Source of the DNA: Rickettsiaceae bacterium
Lineage (GTDB): Bacteria > Pseudomonadota > Alphaproteobacteria > Rickettsiales > Rickettsiaceae
DNA length: 64,000 bases
Reading direction: 5' to 3'
Assembly (NCBI GenBank): GCA_023301685.1
Contig: JALZUG010000013.1
Coordinates: 1 to 64,000, forward strand
Below, in pieces: positions 58,995 through 64,000 of the stretch. Within the stretch, counting starts at the first letter, position 1. Each line of letters opens with the position of its first letter. The notes beneath the pieces were generated by a model. That model saw only the letters and a list, made by a program, of their open reading frames with translations, was not told where the DNA came from and ran no database searches. Made by a program: the position numbers and the translations under genes.

Positions 58995-59023
58995 TTGACT
59001 TACATGACAACTATATAGATAAT
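58995..59023 (+). promoter_or_regulatory. Sigma-70 promoter for rpsU
   Basis: TTGACT (58995-59000), 17-bp spacer, GATAAT (59018-59023): five of six matches to each consensus box. Predicted start near 59030, with the ribosome site AAGGAGG following at 59052-59058. Confidence 0.65.
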
Positions 59024-59067
59024 AAACGCTTAATTCAACTAAATGCCTTTTAAGGAGGTAATGTCTA

Positions 59068-59271
59068 GTGGCAGTACATATCAGTGTTCATGGTGGAAAC
59101 GGTGAAAAAGCAATCAGAGATCTTAAGAGAAAGATGCAAAGAGAGCTAGTATTCCGTCAAATGAAGATGTCTCGTTTTTATGAACCACCTTCAGCAAAAA
59201 GAGTGCGTGAAAAGCAAGAAGCTGAAAGAAGAATCAGAAAAAACAATCGTAGAAGAAGACTAGAAGGCTAG
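59068..59271 (+). CDS. rpsU: 30S ribosomal protein S21
   Basis: Small-subunit protein, 67 residues, very basic, with VHISVHGGNGEKAIRDLKRK and the terminal KNNRRRRLEG. It starts at GTG 59068, eight bases after a full AAGGAGGT ribosome site (59052-59059); the ATG at 59061 is out of frame. A terminator follows directly, so it is a single-gene transcript. Confidence 0.97.
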   Translation: MAVHISVHGGNGEKAIRDLKRKMQRELVFRQMKMSRFYEPPSAKRVREKQEAERRIRKNNRRRRLEG

Positions 59272-59298
59272 TTTTTTTCGTGCTACATTTTAGATAAT

Positions 59299-59333
59299 AA
59301 AAGGATTCAGGAATTATTTCTGGGTCCTTTTTG
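59299..59333 (+). terminator. Rho-independent terminator after rpsU
   Basis: Arms AAAAGGATTCAGGA (59299-59312) and TTCTGGGTCCTTTT with a 5-base loop; three G-U pairs; followed by T-run. Confidence 0.75.
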
Positions 59334-59494
59334 TTGTCTGTATTCTTGAATAGAGGGATATAATTTGCTTTAGGTTGATTTCAAAAGCTAATTTTTATAA
59401 GTATATTTTTTATGCATTTCTGTTGACTTTTTCTTTGGCTTTGCATATTTCTTGTAATCTAAATTTTGAATATTAAAATAATTAGAAAATTGTT

Positions 59495-59830
59495 ATGAGT
59501 AAGAAGATAAATGAAAAAAGTGCTGAGCCATTGCAGGAAGTAGAAAATTTGAATTCTGTCTTAGATTTAAATTCACCTTGGGGACGTTTTTTAAGAAGCA
59601 ATATAGGAGTTGGTTATAATAATGGTAAGGAGAGTGAGCCTAATATCATTAGACTTAATAATGTAGAATCAATGAATTTGTGCGAAGAAAATGCTCTTAT
59701 ACTTAGACCGGGTACGATTCTTGAAATAACTTCATTCGATACAACGATGCATATACATGAGCTTACAATTATTGGATCTAGTCAGCAGTTGATTGATTTT
59801 ATAGGAGATGCAGAAAGCATAGATGATTAA
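59495..59830 (+). CDS. Small protein of unknown function, tandem pair member A
   Basis: I do not recognise this 111-residue protein. It has no signal peptide or membrane helix and is acidic overall. The C-terminal half contains ALILRPGTILEI (67-78) and HELTIIGS (88-95), both matched in the next gene in the same order and spacing (IVLHPGSFLEV and YELTTIGS). The pattern suggests a short beta-rich fold. It sits in its own 223-bp gap after the rpsU terminator, which otherwise shows nothing. Confidence 0.7.
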   Translation: MSKKINEKSAEPLQEVENLNSVLDLNSPWGRFLRSNIGVGYNNGKESEPNIIRLNNVESMNLCEENALILRPGTILEITSFDTTMHIHELTIIGSSQQLIDFIGDAESIDD

Positions 59831-59935
59831 TTGTAAGAAGGTCTAATATTTATTCTAAGCCTTATTTGTTTTTGTAAAAGAAGAGAATATAGGTCTATAA
59901 TTTAGTATTGGTATGGTTAATAACTAAAAGTAATT

Positions 59936-60274
59936 ATGAGTAAAGAGCAACATAAGAAAAGTAATATGCCTAAGGTGATATCTGCAGCACATTCTAATGA
60001 TGACTATCCATCATTAGATATAGGCGGTGACAATGGAAAGCAAATAGGGTATGTCAGGCTTGGAGGTACAAATGGAAAAATTTTTTACATTCCATCTATA
60101 GAAGTTACAGAAGGTAACAGGGTGGTTATTCCAGATCTTGATGTAGAATTTAGTAATGCTAAGATTGTGCTGCATCCCGGGTCTTTCCTTGAAGTTTCCG
60201 GAGTATGTAATGATATTTATGAATTAACTACTATTGGCTCTGTTGAAGAGCTAGAAGTTTTTTCGGGTGGTTGA
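59936..60274 (+). CDS. Small protein of unknown function, tandem pair member B
   Basis: Paralogue of the gene before it; 112 residues. IVLHPGSFLEV (77-87) and YELTTIGS (95-102) match pair member A; the N-terminal half is different in sequence, with Gly-rich GGDNGKQIGYVRLGGTNGK. Both genes have the same immediate upstream context (ATTATGAGTAA around the start). A strong hairpin terminator follows. Function unknown; tandem duplication with fast divergence hints at a lineage-specific role. Confidence 0.7.
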   Translation: MSKEQHKKSNMPKVISAAHSNDDYPSLDIGGDNGKQIGYVRLGGTNGKIFYIPSIEVTEGNRVVIPDLDVEFSNAKIVLHPGSFLEVSGVCNDIYELTTIGSVEELEVFSGG

Positions 60275-60309
60275 TAAGAATAAATATAATAATAGCTGAT
60301 AAAGATATA

Positions 60310-60355
60310 CAAGCCTCTCATATATGTTTTTACATAATGAGAGGCTTGTTCTTTT
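60310..60355 (+). terminator. Rho-independent terminator between convergent genes
   Basis: Perfect 12-bp stem CAAGCCTCTCAT (60310-60321) with ATGAGAGGCTTG (60337-60348), then TTCTTTTTTATTTTT on plus. It lies just before the end of the convergent stomatin-like gene and may serve both directions, although the minus-strand T-run is weak. Confidence 0.85.
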
Positions 60356-61279
60356 TTATTTTTTCTTTACGGTTTGTAGTTTGTCATAAATTGTCATTGC
60401 CTGAGCTATGAAGCTGCTCGGGGAAGAGATATTTGCCGGTAGGATTAGAGTATTGTTTTTCTGAGCTAATTTACCAAATGCTTCAACATATTGTTCAGCA
60501 ACACGTAGGGATACTGCGTCAGGTCCGCCTTCATTTTTAATGGATTCTGCAACTATATCTATCCCTTTTGCTGTAGCATCTGCGACAAATAAAATCGCTT
60601 CGGCTTCACCTTTTGCGCGGTTAACTTGGTCAGTATACGCTGCTTCGGAATTTAAGACTACTTGCGCCTTTTCACCCTCTGAAACATTAATTTGAGCCTG
60701 CCTATGACCTTCAGACTCAAGAATCCGTGCTCTTTTTTGTCTTTCAGCTGCTACCTGAAGCTCCATTGCTTCAAGAATTGATGCAGGCGGTTGGATATCT
60801 TTTATTTCATACCTCATGCACTGAATGCCCCAGTTGACAGCTGCATGATTAATTGAAGCTACGATTGCTATATTTAGTGCATCTCTTTCTTCAAATGTTT
60901 TATCTAATTTTAGCTTACCAATTTCAGAACGCATAGTTGTTTGAGCTAGCTGAGATATTGCATAATATGGATTATCAACACCGTAAGAAGCAGCTGTTGC
61001 ATCCACTATTTTAACATATAAGACGCCATCAATTTGCAGCGTTACATTATCATTTGAAATTGCAGTCTGAGCATGAACATCCATAGCTTGTTCCTTGAGG
61101 GTATGTTTGTATGCAACGCGCTCAATGATTGGTATTAGTATATTAAGACCAGGTTGTAGAATTCGATCAAATTTTCCTAGTCTTTCAAGTACCCAAGCTT
61201 GTTGCTGAGGTACAATTTTGATCATAAATAATAAAGCTATTATAGCTAGAGCGCTTAAAATAAAGAGTAATGCTTCCAT
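60356..61279 (-). CDS. SPFH/Band 7 stomatin-like protein
   Basis: Membrane-anchored scaffold of the stomatin/QmcA group. The 307-residue protein has one N-terminal helix (about 3-22), then VPQQQAWVLERLGKF and a typical Band 7 core (YGVDNPYYAISQLAQTTMRSEIGKLKLD), and a long helical part with AERQKRARILESEGHRQA. Closest in form to the SLP-2/QmcA group. The usual NfeD partner is not adjacent. Confidence 0.92.
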   Translation of the reverse strand: MEALLFILSALAIIALLFMIKIVPQQQAWVLERLGKFDRILQPGLNILIPIIERVAYKHTLKEQAMDVHAQTAISNDNVTLQIDGVLYVKIVDATAASYGVDNPYYAISQLAQTTMRSEIGKLKLDKTFEERDALNIAIVASINHAAVNWGIQCMRYEIKDIQPPASILEAMELQVAAERQKRARILESEGHRQAQINVSEGEKAQVVLNSEAAYTDQVNRAKGEAEAILFVADATAKGIDIVAESIKNEGGPDAVSLRVAEQYVEAFGKLAQKNNTLILPANISSPSSFIAQAMTIYDKLQTVKKK

Positions 61280-61420
61280 ATTTCACCTTTTAGTTGTTTA
61301 TATAAATACAAATCTTACCACGAACTGCAAACAAAGGGAATAACAGGGGTTTGAATTACTCAATAAATTATACAAACAATCTATATGTTACTGAAATATC
61401 ACTTGACTATCACAAAAAAT

Positions 61421-61475
61421 ACCAATATTTTCCATATAAGACCATAAAATCCCATGTTAACCCAACATTTACCAA
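61421..61475. promoter_or_regulatory. Likely MraZ operator: six 10-bp-spaced motifs
   Basis: Six motifs of form NCCA(A/T) start at 61421, 61431, 61441, 61451, 61461 and 61471, each exactly 10 bp after the last: ACCAA, TCCAT, ACCAT, CCCAT, CCCAA, ACCAA. On the minus strand they read (A/T)TGG(N), close to the TGGGN repeats with 5-base spacers that MraZ binds in E. coli. They lie 62-116 bp upstream of mraZ. TTGACT at 61403-61408 could be the -35 of an overlapped promoter. Confidence 0.7.
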
Positions 61476-61536
61476 ATTTTGTGTTAATCTAGTAGTCAAG
61501 TGGTTATGCATATAAGTTTGTGAAACATATATTGAA

Positions 61537-62007
61537 ATGAATATTTTTCTTTCGAAGTATATAAATAAGATAGATAAAAAGGGGAGAGTTTCGATTCCTG
61601 CTGGATATCGAGGTGCTCTTGCAAAGGAAAATTTCAACGGAATCATAGTTTATCCTTCATTTAAAAATAATTGCATCGAGTGCTGTAGCATGTCGCGCTT
61701 GGAAGAGCTTAGTAAGATTATTCAAAACTTAGATCCATATTCAGATGAAAGAGATGCTTTTGAAACTATCGTACTTGGTGAGGCGGTACAATTGCAGTTC
61801 GACAATGAGGGTAGAGTGATTCTTCCAAGCTATCTTATGGATCAAGTGGGAATCTCGTCACAAGGTTGTTTTGTTGGTAAAGGGTTAGTTTTTGAGATCT
61901 GGAACCCAGATAATTTTGAAGATTATCGCAAAGGAGCTAAAGAAATAGCGCAAGGGAATAGATCGATCTTAAAAAATAATCAAAATTCAAATAAAGATAT
62001 AAGTTAA
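61537..62007 (+). CDS. mraZ: Transcriptional regulator MraZ
   Basis: DNA-binding ring protein at the head of the division and cell-wall cluster, repressing its own operon. The 156-residue protein has two SpoVT-AbrB-like halves: [20 protein letters not shown] (about 10-29) and [21 protein letters not shown] (86-106), with the conserved (D)(K/N)(K/E)GRV(S/I)(I/L)P. The second gene, rsmH, starts 6 bp after its stop. A phased repeat array upstream (61421-61475) fits autoregulation. Confidence 0.96.
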   Translation: MNIFLSKYINKIDKKGRVSIPAGYRGALAKENFNGIIVYPSFKNNCIECCSMSRLEELSKIIQNLDPYSDERDAFETIVLGEAVQLQFDNEGRVILPSYLMDQVGISSQGCFVGKGLVFEIWNPDNFEDYRKGAKEIAQGNRSILKNNQNSNKDIS

Positions 62008-62013
62008 GTACAT

Positions 62014-62979
62014 ATGTTAGAAAAAAATAAAGCACATATAGCATCTTCAGCACCGCATTGTTCGGTACTGCTTGATGAAGTGCTTGAGCATATCTCCTTA
62101 AAAGATAATGGAAAATATTTGGATTGTACTTTTGGAGCAGGGGGATATACCAAAGCACTATTACAAAAAGTAGATTGTTTTGTAACTGGGCTTGATCAAG
62201 ACCCGACAGTTAAAAAATTTGCAAATGCAGTAAAGGATGAGTTTGGTGAGAAGTTTGATTTCATGCAAACTAATTTTGCCGATGCAAAAAATAAACTAAG
62301 TGGCAAGAAGTTTGATGGAATAGTACTTGATCTTGGGATTTCATCAATGCAAGTTGACTCAGCTGAGAGAGGTTTTTCTTTTATGCATGACGGGCCGCTT
62401 GATATGCGCATGGGAAATGATGGGATCAGTGCAAAAGAATTTATTGCATCAGCGTCTGAAGAGGATATTGCCAATGTTATATATAAGTATGGTGAAGAAG
62501 TCCAATCAAGGCAAATTGCAAGTAATATAGTGAAAATGCGTGCAGTAGAGCCAATTGAAACAACTCTGCAATTAGCAGATATTGTCAGAAACGCTATGCA
62601 TTATAGGAAAGGTAAGATAGACCCAGCAACAAAAACCTTTCAAGCTATAAGAATTTATATAAATAAAGAGTTGGAATCAATTGAGCAGATACTCTCAGAT
62701 TCAGAAGAGTTATTAAAACCAGGTGGTAGAATATTAGTCGTATCATTCCATTCGCTAGAAGATAGTATTGTGAAAAACTTTTTTAAAGAGAAATCGATGA
62801 AAAAAGTTGCGCGCTCTAAATATTCAAAAAAACCAGTTGAAATTGAAGAAGGTAAGTGGCTTAAGGTAATTACAAAAAAACCAGTAGTTCCTTCTAGAGA
62901 AGAAGTTATATCAAATCCGCGCTCAAGGTCAGCTAGACTTCGAGTGGCTGAAAAAATTGGAGGCGAAAATGTTGCTTAG
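62014..62979 (+). CDS. rsmH: 16S rRNA m4C1402 methyltransferase RsmH
   Basis: Methylates C1402 in the ribosomal P site. The 321-residue protein has HCSVLLDEVLEHI, DCTFGAGGYTKALL (SAM motif I), VLDLGISSMQVD, and the C-terminal block SFHSLEDSIVKNFF. Full length. Second gene of the mraZ cluster; the next gene begins inside its 3' end. Confidence 0.97.
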   Translation: MLEKNKAHIASSAPHCSVLLDEVLEHISLKDNGKYLDCTFGAGGYTKALLQKVDCFVTGLDQDPTVKKFANAVKDEFGEKFDFMQTNFADAKNKLSGKKFDGIVLDLGISSMQVDSAERGFSFMHDGPLDMRMGNDGISAKEFIASASEEDIANVIYKYGEEVQSRQIASNIVKMRAVEPIETTLQLADIVRNAMHYRKGKIDPATKTFQAIRIYINKELESIEQILSDSEELLKPGGRILVVSFHSLEDSIVKNFFKEKSMKKVARSKYSKKPVEIEEGKWLKVITKKPVVPSREEVISNPRSRSARLRVAEKIGGENVA

Positions 62980-63358
62980 TAGAACACCAATATTTATCGT
63001 AATTATTGTATGTTTGGGAACAGTTTACACATTATTTAATATTAAAAATAATGTTATGTCTATTAGGGCGGAACTTTCTGAAGTAAAAAAGCAAATGCGT
63101 TATGAAGCGGATACTATTCATGTTTTAAAAGCTGAGCTGGCATATTTAACATCTCCAACCAGATTAAAAAGACTGAATAACGAGTACTTAAAGCTAGAAG
63201 ATACAAAAGTTGCTCAGATGGTTAGTGATCCGAGAAAGGAAAAAGTGATTTTTAAGTCTCATAGATTTGCTGGTTCAAAAACTTCCAGAGGCAATACTAA
63301 TTGGCGCTATAAGAAAGGACCATCAAAATATCTGACACTTGCTTCTGGAAAGAAGTAA
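62969..63358 (+). CDS. ftsL: FtsL-like cell division protein
   Basis: Small bitopic division protein that, with FtsB and FtsQ, activates septal wall synthesis. The 129-residue protein has one N-terminal helix (about 6-26) and a periplasmic coiled coil with heptad-like Ile/Leu/Val (IRAELSEVKKQMRYEADTIHVLKAEL); the LTSPTRLKRLNNEYLKLE part is FtsL-typical. The tail is unusually long and basic. The start is ATG 62969 behind GGAGG (62959-62963), overlapping rsmH by 11 bases; an upstream TTG in frame is less likely. Identification rests on position and shape as FtsL sequence is poorly conserved. Confidence 0.85.
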   Translation: MLLSRTPIFIVIIVCLGTVYTLFNIKNNVMSIRAELSEVKKQMRYEADTIHVLKAELAYLTSPTRLKRLNNEYLKLEDTKVAQMVSDPRKEKVIFKSHRFAGSKTSRGNTNWRYKKGPSKYLTLASGKK

Positions 63359-63578
63359 TTTGTTAGTTTGCAAATATAGCTTTTTTTCTGGAGTTTTTAA
63401 TAAAATTGTTATATACAAAAAGCAATTTAAATTAGGTCAAATGACTAGGTGCTGCTAGCAAAGTGATAAAAAAGAAATATTTGAAAGATTTTAGTGTAAT
63501 TTGTTGACTAAAAAGCCTAAATAAACTTTTTTTAACAGCAGGCCCAAACCGTATTGTTAGGACGTATTCTTTTGTGAA

Positions 63579-64000
63579 ATGGCTAATAGAAATAAAAATA
63601 TTTTAGCGATTTTTATTTTTTACCTTAAGAAAATTGGGGTAAAGATTTTAAAAAATCTATTGTATAATGTACTACGTATTAGGCTGTCTCTAATAAAGAT
63701 TAAGCATTTTTTATTTAATAAACTAAAACGTTTTCCAAGTAAATTATCTATAAAAATAAGGGGCATAAATTATGGTATATACTATAAATCTCTTTTTGTT
63801 TGGGATTTAAGAGATTCAGCTACTTACACAAGAGTAAATATAGTATTTATTGGTTTTGTTATAGTATTTCTTGCAATATCAATACGCTTAGTAATAGTAG
63901 CTAGTAGCGATTTTGTGAATTATAGACAGTCTAATAAGAGATCATATATAAATAGATACGATATTATTGATAGAAATAATAATTTACTCGCTGTGAACCT
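63579..64000 (+). CDS. ftsI: FtsI/PBP3 septal transpeptidase (3' end outside window)
   Basis: Only the first 140 codons are visible. They contain an N-terminal, strongly basic segment (about 1-80), a membrane helix (about 85-107, VNIVFIGFVIVFLAISIRLVI) and the beginning of the pedestal domain: NRYDIIDRNNNLLAVN, matching R..I.DRNG..LA in class B PBPs. It is the fourth gene of the mraZ cluster, after ftsL with a 220-bp gap. The basic pre-helix segment is longer than the usual 20-40 residues. The ATG at 63579 is the only one in frame after an in-frame stop at 63558. Confidence 0.88.
   Translation, partial: MANRNKNILAIFIFYLKKIGVKILKNLLYNVLRIRLSLIKIKHFLFNKLKRFPSKLSIKIRGINYGIYYKSLFVWDLRDSATYTRVNIVFIGFVIVFLAISIRLVIVASSDFVNYRQSNKRSYINRYDIIDRNNNLLAVN

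Overview
The window reads as a chromosomal segment of an AT-rich, Gram-negative alphaproteobacterium of the order Rickettsiales. It carries a Tlc-type ATP/ADP translocase, P-type type IV secretion genes (virB7, virB8, virB9), CtrA, COQ9 and UbiG, a PrtD/HlyD type I exporter, DUF2155 and DUF2125-like alphaproteobacterial proteins, and tRNA-Ala and tRNA-Ile genes standing outside any rRNA operon. A very large flagellar-hook-like protein preceded by a sigma-54-type promoter points away from Rickettsia and Anaplasmataceae and towards a flagellated lineage (for example Midichloria-like or another deep Rickettsiales branch). That placement is inference.

Layout. 0-6.6 kb: the 3' part of ftsZ, then carbonic anhydrase and ubiG (minus strand), then lysC-kdpB-kdpC (plus strand), with no kdpA beside kdpBC. 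6.9-16 kb: an SSS symporter and an AmpG-like permease (minus), then tlc, a DUF2125-like protein, polyprenyl synthase, heme A synthase and RluC/D pseudouridine synthase, all on plus and tightly packed. 16.3-27.6 kb: an unrecognised NlpC/P60-like protein downstream of glutaredoxin, uvrB, a fatty acid hydroxylase family protein, an O-antigen ligase family protein, DUF2155, two porins flanking dcd-secB, and ctrA. 28-31 kb: ferredoxin-NADP reductase, CDP-alcohol phosphatidyltransferase and ada, bracketed by ~150 bp inverted copies of a dispersed palindromic repeat. 31.4-36 kb: a TVP38-type membrane protein, virB9-virB8 and a divergent small virB7, a disulfide oxidoreductase, tRNA-Ala. 36-46.9 kb: SDR, type I secretion pair, asd-hinT-DUF2628, hslVU, comM, class II aldolase. 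46.9-55 kb: two tandem ankyrin-like paralogues, tRNA-Ile, glycosyltransferase, gltX, the giant flgE-like gene, and a tandem repeat array. 55-64 kb: ileS-coq9, rpsU, two tandem small paralogues of unknown function, a stomatin-like protein, and the start of the division/cell-wall cluster mraZ-rsmH-ftsL-ftsI (ftsI runs off the window).

Working picture: an obligate host-associated bacterium that imports host ATP and solutes, keeps a peptidoglycan/division apparatus (mraZ cluster, ftsZ, lysC, asd, AmpG-like permease), respires aerobically (heme A, ubiquinone), exports proteins by type I and type IV systems, and has an outer membrane with porins and probably a surface polysaccharide. All copies of a palindromic intergenic repeat (core GTCATNGCGAGCG...GCGCGGCNATCCA) lie between genes.

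Most notable: (i) a sigma-54 -24/-12 element in front of a ~1000-residue FlgE-like protein with an altered N-terminus and a large Gly/Ala-rich insertion; (ii) six (N)CCA(A/T) motifs at exact 10-bp spacing upstream of mraZ, a likely MraZ operator; (iii) kdpBC without adjacent kdpA and with an altered TGES loop; (iv) two unrelated pairs of tandem paralogues of unknown function; (v) a cytosolic-looking NlpC/P60-like candidate cysteine hydrolase; (vi) the long inverted repeats around the FNR-pssA-ada block.
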